35,473 bases of DNA from positions 1 through 35,473 of the forward strand of contig DAOWGY010000013.1 of assembly GCA_030641695.1 (NCBI GenBank). Reading direction: 5' to 3'. The first letter of the stretch is position 1, and each line of letters opens with the position of its first letter. Below are positions 1-9,083 of this stretch, in pieces. The translations under genes and the position numbers were made by a program. This DNA is from Gammaproteobacteria bacterium. Its GTDB lineage: Bacteria > Pseudomonadota > Gammaproteobacteria > Steroidobacterales > Woeseiaceae. The notes under the pieces are model-generated. The model saw only the letters and a list, made by a program, of their open reading frames with translations. It had not been told where the DNA came from and did no database searches.

Positions 1-326
1 ACCGTGTAGGGGATGCGCACGAAAAAGTTGCCGCGGTGGATGACTTGCTCGCCGAGAAAATCATCCGTGTAAACCTTGCCTTCGGGCAATTCGGGCTCAC
101 CCAGCACGATGGCTGTGTCGCCGGACTCGAAGCCAAAAGCACTCTGGTACATGTAGAAGCCGTCTTCGACGGCCCAGTCGATCTCGAGTGCGTCGCCCGC
201 GTCGAACACGACGTAACGAAATACGTCCTGCGGGGGTGGCGGCTGGTCGTCCGCAGCAAACGAGGCTGCGGCCGTGAAGAGCGTTACGGTAAGCAGCAGG
301 CGAGCGATAAGCGAATGTGCATTCAT
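1..326 (-). CDS. dsbD: Thiol:disulfide interchange protein DsbD, N-terminal part (truncated by window edge)
   Basis: The reverse strand reads an open frame from an ATG at 326 to the window edge, giving the first 108 residues. A signal peptide is visible at about residues 1-24 (basic start, hydrophobic core, cut after SFA). It is followed by a DsbD alpha-domain-like start with the segment LEIDWAVEDGFYMYQ. DsbD brings electrons from cytoplasmic thioredoxin across the inner membrane to periplasmic DsbC-type and other reductase targets. The catalytic cysteines of the alpha domain, the membrane domain and the thioredoxin-like C-terminus lie outside the window. In several Gammaproteobacteria dsbD lies near groESL, which supports the call. 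It diverges from groES. The alternative would be another protein with only the DsbD N-domain. Confidence 0.85.
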   Translation of the reverse strand, partial: MNAHSLIARLLLTVTLFTAAASFAADDQPPPPQDVFRYVVFDAGDALEIDWAVEDGFYMYQSAFGFESGDTAIVLGEPELPEGKVYTDDFLGEQVIHRGNFFVRIPYT

Positions 327-483
327 ACGTTTAAGCCACAAGCGGGAAAGTACCCTCAAATAGACCCGGATCGGGTGCCTTTTGTTTCCAAATCAGGCCA
401 GAGCGCGTCGCAGGATACCGGGGGCCGGGGCCGATGTCATCGATGTTCGTCGCGTTTTTCCACCGAAAAACCGGGTCTTGCGC

Positions 484-511
484 TTGAAATTTGGAGGCTC
501 ATGCCTATTAT
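484..511 (+). promoter_or_regulatory. Promoter of groESL (sigma-70-like, with sigma-32-like features)
   Basis: TTGAAA at 484-489 and TATTAT at 506-511 are separated by 16 bases, a good sigma-70-type promoter. The -35 is part of CTTGAAA (483-489), which also matches the heat-shock sigma-32 -35 element. A CCTATTA stretch 14 bases downstream could serve as a weak sigma-32 -10. The CIRCE operator begins at the last base of the -10, so HrcA would block initiation. Which sigma factor is used is inference. Confidence 0.6.
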
Positions 512-537
512 TAGCACTCCTTACGGCCGAGTGCTAA
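511..537. promoter_or_regulatory. CIRCE operator (HrcA binding site)
   Basis: TTAGCACTC (511-519), a 9-base spacer, and GAGTGCTAA (529-537) form a perfect 9-bp inverted repeat. It is identical to the CIRCE consensus bound by the heat-shock repressor HrcA. It sits between the promoter and groES, so groESL is expected to be repressed by HrcA in unstressed cells. No hrcA gene lies in the window. Confidence 0.97.
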
Positions 538-600
538 TGGTTCGGCCAGATAGACCGCCAAAAGTCGGTTAAAAATCAATTGTTTATAGGAGAAGTACAC

Positions 601-891
601 ATGAAGATTCGTCCGCTTCATGATCGGGTCATCGTCAAGCGCATGGAAGAAGAGCGCACGTCACCAGGCGGCATCGTCATTCCGGACGCTGCGACCGAGA
701 AACCGATCAAGGGTGAAATTGTTGCAGCCGGCAACGGCAAGATTTTGGAAAGCGGTGAGATCCGTGCTCTCGACGTCAAGGTCGGTGACAGGGTTCTGTT
801 CGGCAAATACGCCGGCACCGAGGTCAAGGTTGAAGGTGAAGAACTGCTGGTGATGAAGGAAGACGACATCATGGCAGTGATCGAAGGCTAA
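601..891 (+). CDS. groES: Co-chaperonin GroES
   Basis: This 96-residue protein starts MKIRPLHDRVIVKR and has the family pattern throughout. The mobile loop region carries SPGGIVIPD at about residues 21-29, the central part has KVGDRVLFGKYAGTEV, and the end reads ELLVMKEDDIMAVIEG. It forms the heptameric lid of the GroEL folding chamber in the cytoplasm. The ATG at 601 is chosen because AGGAG lies just upstream (587-591). An in-frame start at 580 would add seven residues not found in the family. groEL follows after 70 bases, and the pair shares the CIRCE-controlled promoter. Confidence 0.98.
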   Translation: MKIRPLHDRVIVKRMEEERTSPGGIVIPDAATEKPIKGEIVAAGNGKILESGEIRALDVKVGDRVLFGKYAGTEVKVEGEELLVMKEDDIMAVIEG

Positions 892-961
892 GGCCCCGTC
901 ACCGCAATCACTTACAAAAGTATGCGGCAGAAGCCGCTGTAGTAATTCAGAGGAAATAGTA

Positions 962-2605
<1,644 letters not shown>

Positions 2606-2625
2606 GCCAGCCTTTCTCGCACGAC

Positions 2626-2655
2626 AAAAGCCCGGCATCCGCCGGGCTTTTTTTT
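2626..2655 (+). terminator. Rho-independent terminator of groESL
   Basis: GCCCGGC (2630-2636), loop ATCC, and GCCGGGC (2641-2647) are followed by eight T. Four A precede the stem, so it could also work partly in the reverse direction for htpX. It lies 21 bases after the groEL stop. Confidence 0.95.
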
Positions 2656-2895
2656 GCTGGGTTTCCGGGGTTCGGGGGTTCGGGGGGTCGGACCAGCACA
2701 AGGCCCTGAATTAACAAACTTTAATAGTCTGATCGCTGCTCCTGAACACCTTAATTCAGCAATATAGGACAATAATTGGCAATTAGGACAGGGGAATTCG
2801 CACCCTTTACTAATCCGCTTTTTTGCGGCCTAAATCGCCGGATTAAGACCCCGGGCGGACGTGTTTTAGATCTAAATCTTTTTCTTTCCAACGGC
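2656..2895. other. Non-coding gap between convergent groEL and htpX, with G-runs and short repeats
   Basis: No credible gene is seen here. The stretch starts with four G-runs of increasing length (2659-2661, 2667-2670, 2674-2678, 2682-2687), a possible G-quadruplex on the plus strand. An AT-rich part follows with TAGGACA twice (2765-2771 and 2784-2790) around the inverted pair TAATTG and CAATTA (2773-2785). CCGC-TTTTTT-GCGG (2816-2829) lies inside a longer TAATCCG...CGGATTA inverted repeat (2813-2844). TTTAGATCTAAA is a perfect palindrome close to the htpX stop. The last two elements may help end htpX transcription; this is weak. Confidence 0.5.
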
Positions 2896-3789
2896 TTACT
2901 GTGGTCCGTCCCCATGCGCGCGCAGGGCCTCGATGCGTGCGGAGATCGGCGGATGGCTCATGAACAATTTCGTGAGGCCTTTCTTGCCGCCGGAGATGCC
3001 GAATGCTCTGAGCGCTTCCGGAAGTTCGCCCGGCGTGCCACGTTCCAGCCGGGCCAGCGCATTGATCATCGGCTCGCGACCATTGAGTTTTGCCGAACCG
3101 GCATCGGCGCGAAATTCGCGCTTGCGGGATACCCACATCACGATGGTGCTGGCGAGTATGCCCAGCACGATCTGAGCGGCAATGACGGCGGCGAAATAGC
3201 CGAGACCGTGGCCTGATTCGTTGCGCAGGATTACGCGATCGACGAAGTGGCCGACAACGCGTGACAGGAAGATGACGAACGTATTCACCACGCCCTGAAC
3301 CAGGGTCAAGGTGACCATGTCGCCATTCGCAACGTGCGATATCTCGTGCGCGAGCACAGCCTCGATTTCCTCTTTCGGCATGCCGTTCAAGAGTCCGGTG
3401 CTGACCGCGACGAGTGCTGAATTGCGCCGCGCCCCGGTTGCAAATGCGTTCATGTCGGGGGCGTCGTAGATGGCGACCTCGGGCATGTCGATCCCGGCTT
3501 CGCGCGCCTGCCGCTGAACTGTGGCTAGTAACCACGACTCGGCGGAATTCGATGGCTGCGTGATGACGCGGGCGCCGGTGGAGCGCTTGGCCATCCACTT
3601 TGATATAGCCAGTGAGATAAACGAGCCGCCGAATCCGATCACAGCGGAAAGGATCAGCAAGGCCTTGTAATCGATGCCGACCTGTTTCTCGTCGAGGATC
3701 GAGTCAACGCCAAGAAGACGCAGGACGATGCTGAGGACCAGGATGACCGCGAGGTTTGTCGCAATAAACAAGGCGACACGTTTAATCAT
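2896..3789 (-). CDS. htpX: Membrane-bound zinc protease HtpX
   Basis: This 297-residue protein has two N-terminal membrane segments (about residues 6-26 and 43-62). The zinc-protease motif is HEISH (H148, E149, H152), two more hydrophobic segments follow (about 160-180 and 195-220), and the third zinc ligand is probably E225 in the REFRADAGSAKL segment. HtpX cleaves damaged or misfolded inner-membrane proteins, acting with FtsH. The start MIKRVALFIATN at 3789 fits the family and has GGAG upstream; an in-frame start at 3846 would add 19 residues with no family match. It follows fkbM by 96 bases and may be the last gene of the msrPQ run. Confidence 0.96.
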   Translation of the reverse strand: MIKRVALFIATNLAVILVLSIVLRLLGVDSILDEKQVGIDYKALLILSAVIGFGGSFISLAISKWMAKRSTGARVITQPSNSAESWLLATVQRQAREAGIDMPEVAIYDAPDMNAFATGARRNSALVAVSTGLLNGMPKEEIEAVLAHEISHVANGDMVTLTLVQGVVNTFVIFLSRVVGHFVDRVILRNESGHGLGYFAAVIAAQIVLGILASTIVMWVSRKREFRADAGSAKLNGREPMINALARLERGTPGELPEALRAFGISGGKKGLTKLFMSHPPISARIEALRAHGDGPQ

Positions 3790-3885
3790 TGTCGAGACTC
3801 CGTGTGGATCAAGCCACAGTGTTGATGACGATTTGGACGAATTCAAGGACCATGGCCCTTCCCGGTCCTGATGCTCAGAAGACCT

Positions 3886-4632
3886 CTATCGGGCGTTTTC
3901 CTGATCCCGGGGAACATACAGGAATGAGGCTTCACGCCCGATGTGGCCGACTGCAAAAATCCGGTACCCGGCGTCATGCAGGCGGGCGAGTGCGCGCCGC
4001 GTCGCCCTCAATCCAATGCCTTTGAAGCGATGGTGAAACTCCACGAGTATCTGGGTTGGCCGCACCGCGGAATCAAGCAGACTATCCAGGACTTCGTATT
4101 CGGCCCCTTCGATGTCTATTTTCAGGATGTCGATGTTTTTGTCACCGAGTTTGTCCTGAAGCGAGGCGATCGTGTACGCCGGCACTTCGATCGCGGCTTC
4201 GGTGGATGCGGCGTCGGGCGCCAGTGTGTACATGACGTCCGACCGGTTACCGCTCTTGCTGACCCGAGGGTACAGAGTCAGGGTACCGTCCTCGCCTGAG
4301 GCGGCCCAGGCGTGAGAGTGGAATTGCTGCGGCAGGTCGCTTGCATCAAGGGTGCCCCTGATTCCAGGGGTCGGATCGAACGCGTGCACGGTTGCTCCGG
4401 TTCGTTCGATCAAGGCAAGGTCAAAATCGATGTTGTCGCCGATGCCCAGTGAATACACGACACTTCGCTCGTCGAGGTCGCGGTCATCGTAGTACCAGCC
4501 GCCGTCGTGGGTGAATGGGATATCGATTTCGGGGGCAATCCACAATTCCTGTCCGATCAGCCGTCTCAGCCACATTTTCCCGCGCTGATAACGGGGAGCG
4601 GTCTCGAATCGCTTCCATGCTGCAATGGCCAT
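3886..4632 (-). CDS. FkbM-family SAM-dependent methyltransferase
   Basis: This 248-residue protein has a Rossmann-type methyltransferase core. VVYSLGIGDNIDFD (residues 58-71) is the SAM-binding glycine loop, and AFDPTP (84-89) holds the acidic residue that contacts the ribose. ILKIDIEGAEYEVL (169-182) is the hallmark FkbM motif. Members O-methylate sugars, polyketides or other small molecules; the substrate here cannot be told. AGGTAG precedes the ATG at 4632. It starts 32 bases after msrQ on the same strand, so it may be co-transcribed, although methyltransferases of this family are usually found in glycan clusters. No glycosyltransferase lies nearby. Confidence 0.85.
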   Translation of the reverse strand: MAIAAWKRFETAPRYQRGKMWLRRLIGQELWIAPEIDIPFTHDGGWYYDDRDLDERSVVYSLGIGDNIDFDLALIERTGATVHAFDPTPGIRGTLDASDLPQQFHSHAWAASGEDGTLTLYPRVSKSGNRSDVMYTLAPDAASTEAAIEVPAYTIASLQDKLGDKNIDILKIDIEGAEYEVLDSLLDSAVRPTQILVEFHHRFKGIGLRATRRALARLHDAGYRIFAVGHIGREASFLYVPRDQENAR

Positions 4633-4664
4633 GCGGATCTACCTGGTGCCCGGGGTGCTCGATA

Positions 4665-5288
4665 CTATACGCGATCGATCCGAATTCTCTGAGCACTGGC
4701 ATAGCGCTTCCAGAGACGAACGCCGAGCAGAACGCCCAGTATCGCTGCGTAGATAAGCGGTTCCTGAATGTCCTTCTTGACCTGCCACCAGTAATGCCAG
4801 ACGCCGAGCACGCCAACGACATAGGCGCCGTAATGCAGTTGCTGCCAGCGTTTGCCCAGTCGGCGACGCATAGCGTTGGTCGATGTAATCGCCATGGCGG
4901 TCAGTATGAGCAATGCCGTGAATCCGAGCGTAATGAAGGGTCGCTCGGCAATATCCTCGACGATCGCCGACCACAACACCCCCTGGTCGAGGATCATCCA
5001 GGCCAAAAAGTGCATGACCACGTAGAAGAACGCTATGAGGCCAAACATGCGCCGAAATCTTGTGAGCCAGTTCCAGCCCGTGATGCGTCTCAGCGGCGTC
5101 ACTGCGAGCGTGATCAAGATGAAGCGCAGTCCCCAGTTACCGAAACGATCCTGAATCTCTTCCACCGGGTTGGCGCCGAGGCTGCCGGTGATGTCGAACG
5201 TGTCGGTCGCGACCAGCACCGCCGGCACGAGAGACAGCAGCAACACGATCGGCTTCCAGACGAAGCGAATCTGCGTGAGAGTATTCAA
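4665..5288 (-). CDS. msrQ: Heme-binding membrane subunit MsrQ of the methionine sulfoxide reductase system
   Basis: This 207-residue integral membrane protein has about six hydrophobic segments. Histidines likely to bind heme b lie in VVMHFLAW (near 92), KRWQQLHYGAYV (near 152) and VLGVWHYWW (near 164), as in the MsrQ/YedZ family. It passes electrons from the quinone pool or a flavin reductase to the periplasmic molybdoenzyme MsrP. The best start is a TTG at 5288 (LNTLTQIRFVWKP), which gives family-typical length; no good ribosome site is seen and no ATG fits. It starts 15 bases after the msrP stop, so translation may be coupled. Confidence 0.94.
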   Translation of the reverse strand: MNTLTQIRFVWKPIVLLLSLVPAVLVATDTFDITGSLGANPVEEIQDRFGNWGLRFILITLAVTPLRRITGWNWLTRFRRMFGLIAFFYVVMHFLAWMILDQGVLWSAIVEDIAERPFITLGFTALLILTAMAITSTNAMRRRLGKRWQQLHYGAYVVGVLGVWHYWWQVKKDIQEPLIYAAILGVLLGVRLWKRYASAQRIRIDRV

Positions 5289-5303
5289 TGAACGGTTCAG
5301 GGC

Positions 5304-6263
5304 CTAGTAGTTCTTGCGGAGATCGAGATCTTTATAAAGGTGTGCGACCTGTTCACCATAGCCGTTGAACATCAGGGTCGGCTGTTTGGCAGCGAAACGA
5401 TCGCTGCCAATACGCCGTTCACGGGCCTGGCTCCAGCGCGGATGACTTACATCCGGGTTGACGTTGGCGTAGAAACCGTATTCCCAGGGTTGCGCGATGT
5501 TCCAGCTCGACGCAGGTCGCTTTTCCACAAAGCTTATTCGAACAATCCCCTTGATGCCCTTGAAGCCGTATTTCCAGGGCACGACAAGACGAATCGGTGC
5601 GCCGTTCGGGTTTGGCAGCGCTTCCCCGTACAGGCCCACGGCCAGGATTGCGAGCGGGTTGGTCGCTTCCTCGATTGTCAGGCCCTCGCGGTAGGGCCAT
5701 TCGAGTACCTGTCGCTTTTGGCCCGGCATGCGCCGCGGATCCTGTAGTGTCTCGAACGCGACGTATTTTGCTTTTGACGTTGGTTGATAACGTTTCACCA
5801 CGTCGGCCAGCGAGATACCGACCCACGGGATCACCATGGACCAGGCTTCCACGCAGCGCATGCGGTAAATGCGTTCCTCCAGATCGAACGGTTTGATGAA
5901 ATCGTCGAATTCGAACGATCCCGTTTTCTCGGCGTGACCGTCGACAGTGATGCGCCACGGGAGTGGCTCGAACTCGGTCGTGTGGATTGCCGGGTCCTGC
6001 TTCGCCGTTCCGAACTCCCAGTAATTATTGTAGGTCGTGACATCGTCGAAACTGGTTGGCGCCTCATCGGTACTGAACTTGCTGCTGGAGATGTCGGGGA
6101 GTTTTGCGAACTCATTGCGCGGCACGACCGCAGCAAATGCCGAAGGTGCCAGTGCAATGCCACCGGCGGCCGCGCCTGCCTTGATGAACTGGCGGCGGTT
6201 GACGTAATTGTCTTTACTCGTGATCTCCGACGGGCGGATATCCGATGGCCTTCCGATCAGCAA
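5304..6263 (-). CDS. msrP: Periplasmic methionine sulfoxide reductase, catalytic subunit MsrP
   Basis: This 319-residue protein begins with a twin-arginine signal (NRRQFIKAG, arginines 23 and 24) and cuts near SAFA. The molybdopterin-binding sulfite-oxidase-like fold follows. C137 in RMRCVEAWSMVIPW is the expected molybdenum ligand. The C-terminal half contains the conserved PWKYGFKGIKGIVRI and the typical end LYKDLDLRKNY. It reduces methionine sulfoxide in periplasmic proteins, with electrons from MsrQ. The start is TTG at 6263, supported by GGAGAG just upstream and by the family-like MLI..PSDIRPSEIT beginning. It is the first gene of a minus-strand run with msrQ, fkbM and htpX, and diverges from the membrane-protein gene at 6331. 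Confidence 0.96.
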   Translation of the reverse strand: MLIGRPSDIRPSEITSKDNYVNRRQFIKAGAAAGGIALAPSAFAAVVPRNEFAKLPDISSSKFSTDEAPTSFDDVTTYNNYWEFGTAKQDPAIHTTEFEPLPWRITVDGHAEKTGSFEFDDFIKPFDLEERIYRMRCVEAWSMVIPWVGISLADVVKRYQPTSKAKYVAFETLQDPRRMPGQKRQVLEWPYREGLTIEEATNPLAILAVGLYGEALPNPNGAPIRLVVPWKYGFKGIKGIVRISFVEKRPASSWNIAQPWEYGFYANVNPDVSHPRWSQARERRIGSDRFAAKQPTLMFNGYGEQVAHLYKDLDLRKNY

Positions 6264-6330
6264 CGTTTCTCTCCAGGTGTCGTCTCTGTCATATTAGACC
6301 AAGTCAAAGCCCGGAATATTGCACCAGGTC

Positions 6331-6744
6331 ATGATTCAACGATCATCTCTCGATTTCCGCCGTCTGCTGCTCGTCTACTACGCGGCGACGATCATATTCC
6401 TCATGCTCGACTATGGCTTCAACGTAAACGTTCGCGTCGCCGCCCTCGAGGCATTTCCGGGTCTCAGGGCAGGCTACTACCTGGTGATCCTCGCCTGTCT
6501 CGGGCTGATGTTGTGGCGTCCAGCGTGGACCACGGCAATTGGCGTCGTCGAGTCATTGGCGACGCTGGTTGCTCTCATCATGAACATGGCGCTGCGCTCC
6601 ATGATCGTGACGGATCAAATGCTGGAAACAGGCGTAGGTTTCATCACGACGGCCGAAATCTTCAACTTCCTCATCTCGGGCTCGATCGCATATTTTTCCT
6701 GGCATCGTGGCATGACGCAGCTGTTCGGCCCGCCGCGGGTCTGA
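6331..6744 (+). CDS. Small four-helix membrane protein of unknown function
   Basis: This 137-residue protein has four hydrophobic segments, roughly residues 11-30, 44-62, 67-86 and 99-118, and a short cytoplasmic-type end. I do not recognise a family. The ATG at 6331 is chosen; a TTG at 6319 would add four residues and neither has a strong ribosome site. It diverges from msrP over a 67-base gap. It is followed by 169 bases with no gene, which hold only the small hairpin AACTT-CGGGA-AAGTT near 6780. Confidence 0.7.
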   Translation: MIQRSSLDFRRLLLVYYAATIIFLMLDYGFNVNVRVAALEAFPGLRAGYYLVILACLGLMLWRPAWTTAIGVVESLATLVALIMNMALRSMIVTDQMLETGVGFITTAEIFNFLISGSIAYFSWHRGMTQLFGPPRV

Positions 6745-6913
6745 CCCCAAATTCCGTGCCAGTATCGTCGAAATGTAGCTAACTTCGGGAAAGTTCCGAG
6801 AATTTTCGCCGATTGTGCCGATCCAAGTCATTAAGGCTCTGTTAATGCGGGCATATTAGGCTTGATATCAAAGCAGACAGCACCACGTCTGGGCGACTGG
6901 AGAGGACGGCGAC

Positions 6914-7636
6914 ATGAGCGAGAGACTTACAAATATCGTCAGGACGAGCGCGCGCATCGCGCCTGCGGCAGCGCTTCACGTTGAAGTCATTGCCGACCTG
7001 GTCTGCCCGTTCTGTTATCTCGGTAAGCGGCGCCTCGACAACGCCATGGAGGCCGTGCAGGGGCCGAGTGACGTCAGCTGGTTTCCCTACCAATTGAACC
7101 CTGACATGCCCAATGAAGGACTGTCATTCGACGAGTACCTGACGCTGCGCTTCGGCAGCCCGGCAAACATTCAACCGGGTCTCGATCAGCTTGTGGCCGA
7201 AGGTCGCGAAGAGGACATCGACTTTCGCTTTGATCGCATCGAGCGTGTGCCAAATACGCTTCACGTGCACCAGGTCATGTACCTGGCGGAAGCCGAGGGC
7301 AAAGATCAGACGGCCCTCGCCGAGGAACTCATGAAGGCATTTTTCGAGCGTGGAGAGAACATTGCTGACGAGGAGATCCTGATCGAACTCGCGGGCCGGC
7401 ACGGCCTTTCGCCGAAAGATGTCGCACGCATCATCGATGACGAAGCAGCGAAACAGGTCGTGTTGTCCAGGGAAGCACAGGTTCGTGCCAGCGGCATCGG
7501 CGGTGTTCCCGGGTTTCTCCTGAACCGGCGCCTGTTGATGATCGGCGCTCAGGATACGGACGCGATGGTTAACGCTTTCGATCGCGCCATGTTCGGCGAA
7601 GGCAATGACAGCATCGTGTCACCGGCTCTGCACTAG
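6914..7636 (+). CDS. DsbA-family (FrnE-like) oxidoreductase
   Basis: This 240-residue cytoplasmic protein has no signal peptide. VEVIADLVCPFCYLGKRRL places a CPFC redox motif at residues 31-34, and GGVPGFLLN near 196 supplies the cis-proline loop of the thioredoxin fold. The alpha-helical insertion between them contains NTLHVHQVMYLAEAEG, which is typical of FrnE/2-hydroxychromene-2-carboxylate isomerase relatives. FrnE-like proteins act in disulfide exchange and oxidative stress; the substrate here is unknown. GGAGAGG lies before the ATG. Its stop overlaps the stop of the convergent hydrolase gene by four bases. Confidence 0.9.
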   Translation: MSERLTNIVRTSARIAPAAALHVEVIADLVCPFCYLGKRRLDNAMEAVQGPSDVSWFPYQLNPDMPNEGLSFDEYLTLRFGSPANIQPGLDQLVAEGREEDIDFRFDRIERVPNTLHVHQVMYLAEAEGKDQTALAEELMKAFFERGENIADEEILIELAGRHGLSPKDVARIIDDEAAKQVVLSREAQVRASGIGGVPGFLLNRRLLMIGAQDTDAMVNAFDRAMFGEGNDSIVSPALH

Positions 7637-8577
7637 CTCATCGAAACCAGCCAGTCGATCATCACGCGGTTAACTTCGTCTGGCTTTTCCTGCTGGCTCC
7701 AGTGGCCGCAATTTTCCAGCATGTGAATCTCGAGGTTCGCGACAAACGGTTTCATGGCCTCGATATGCTCCGGGGCAATGATCACGTCGTCGACAGCCCC
7801 GATAAACAGGGTGGGAATATCGATGTGCTGGTCGACGCCTTCCAGGGTCTCCCAGTTGTGCGTCCAGTTCCGATACCAGTTGATCGGCCCACTGAAACCA
7901 GTCCTGGTGAACGCGTTCGCGAAGTAATTACGCTCCTCACTGGAAAGCAGTGGCTCACCGCCCGATTCCTTGCGCGCCATGACCTTCAGCAGACTCAGCG
8001 ACTTCATCTCGGCCGGCAACTGGTCGAACTGCTGCCGTGAGATGTGCTTGCGGCGCATCATCATGTCGAAGAAATGCTCAGGGTTGTCGGCGAAAACCCG
8101 GTCGGCCTCGTCCGAGTCCTGGAAGTTGACGATGTAAAAGTCGTCGCCGAAGCGCTGGCGCATGATCTGGATCGGGTCCACGGGCGCGCGCGGGTAGTGC
8201 GGTATGTTGAGAACGATCATCCCGTCAATACGCTCCGGGTTGCGCATCGCCATCTGCCACAGGATGAGTGCGCCCCAGTCATGACCGGCAAAAGTCGCCG
8301 ACTCGAGTTCGAGAGCATCGAGCAGGCCGTGAACGTCGGCGATCAGTTCCTCGATGCGGTAGTCACTGACGTCAGCTGGTACGTAGGACTGACCGTAGCC
8401 GCGCTGGTCGGGTGCGATGGCCCTGAAACCGGCCATGGCGAGTGCCGGCAGCTGGTGTCTCCAGGAAAACGCAAGCTCCGGAAAGCCGTGCAGCATGACC
8501 ACAGCAGGGCCGTCACCCTGCTCGTAAACAGCCATACGGATGCCGTTGGTATCGATCATCGATGGTTCGGGAAACAT
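7633..8577 (-). CDS. Alpha/beta hydrolase of the epoxide hydrolase type
   Basis: This 314-residue protein has the epoxide hydrolase layout. The oxyanion motif is HGFPE (30-34), the nucleophile is D100 in AGHDWGA, a cap domain spans about residues 130-230, an acid is at D263 or D264, and the catalytic histidine is H292 in NCGHWSQQEKP. Cap tyrosines are present in INWYRNW. Such enzymes open epoxides to diols, but haloalkane and fluoroacetate dehalogenases share the same triad, so the substrate is open. The tryptophan after the nucleophile is shared by both groups. GGAGAG precedes the ATG. It lies 45 bases after the DksA-like gene and may share its transcript. Confidence 0.88.
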   Translation of the reverse strand: MFPEPSMIDTNGIRMAVYEQGDGPAVVMLHGFPELAFSWRHQLPALAMAGFRAIAPDQRGYGQSYVPADVSDYRIEELIADVHGLLDALELESATFAGHDWGALILWQMAMRNPERIDGMIVLNIPHYPRAPVDPIQIMRQRFGDDFYIVNFQDSDEADRVFADNPEHFFDMMMRRKHISRQQFDQLPAEMKSLSLLKVMARKESGGEPLLSSEERNYFANAFTRTGFSGPINWYRNWTHNWETLEGVDQHIDIPTLFIGAVDDVIIAPEHIEAMKPFVANLEIHMLENCGHWSQQEKPDEVNRVMIDWLVSMS

Positions 8578-8622
8578 GTGCAGGCTCTCCGCAATTACTC
8601 GCCATTGATCACTTGGCGATGA

Positions 8623-8985
8623 TCACTCGGCATTGCTGGCGCAGTCGATACAGAGTCGCACCGTCGGATCGACCTCCAGGCGCTTTGGATTGATCGCTTC
8701 CTCGCAACCCTGGCAGATGCCGAAGTCGCCATTATCGATGCGTTTCAAGGCGGCTTCGATCTCCCTCAATAGCGCTGTCCGTCGCTGCCCCGATGCCTGT
8801 GCCATCGCCTGCGCTTGCATCGCGTCCATGCGCGAAAGCCTGCCGACCTTCGACTGGTCGAGTTCGACGACGGCTGCGGATTCCTCGCCTGTCGCGGCAA
8901 CGCTTTCCAGCTGCTCGCGAAGCGCTATGAGCTTGTTCTTCTGCAATTCCATGGCCGTCGCCATCGTACTGCATTTTGTGGCCAC
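8623..8985 (-). CDS. DksA/TraR-type C4 zinc-finger protein
   Basis: This protein has up to 120 residues. The N-terminal half is a predicted coiled coil (about residues 12-85). The C-terminal half is a four-cysteine zinc finger: C91 and C94 in GICQGCEEAI, then C112 and C115 in LCIDC. The family binds in the RNA polymerase secondary channel, as DksA does with ppGpp, but small members like this also include uncharacterised stress proteins. The start is uncertain: GTG at 8985 has AGGCAGG upstream, while ATGs at 8964 and 8952 lack a clear site. The short length and altered coiled-coil tip argue against calling it DksA itself. Confidence 0.85.
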   Translation of the reverse strand: MATKCSTMATAMELQKNKLIALREQLESVAATGEESAAVVELDQSKVGRLSRMDAMQAQAMAQASGQRRTALLREIEAALKRIDNGDFGICQGCEEAINPKRLEVDPTVRLCIDCASNAE

Positions 8986-9083
8986 ACGTGCCTGCCTGGG
9001 AGTGATAACGAGAAACAGGGCGCTGTAATAAACGCCCGCTCACGGGTGTCTTTATAAGCACTTCTGATGTCGGCGTACTTGTA

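Noticed and set aside
36..572. 178-codon plus-strand open frame
   Set aside because: It is antisense to the dsbD start and runs through the groESL promoter and CIRCE; no protein family match is seen.
2776..3216. 146-codon plus-strand frame over the htpX end
   Set aside because: It is antisense to a clear htpX; no family features or ribosome site.
4515..5291. 258-codon plus-strand frame opposite fkbM and msrQ
   Set aside because: It mirrors msrQ codons, is rich in H, R and Q, and has no recognisable domain.
6737..6748. GGGTCTGACCCC palindrome resembling the REP core
   Set aside because: A single short copy that includes the stop codon of the upstream gene; no partner arm or flanking A/T runs.
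5784..6782. 332-codon plus-strand frame opposite msrP
   Set aside because: It overlaps both msrP and the real membrane protein gene in another frame.
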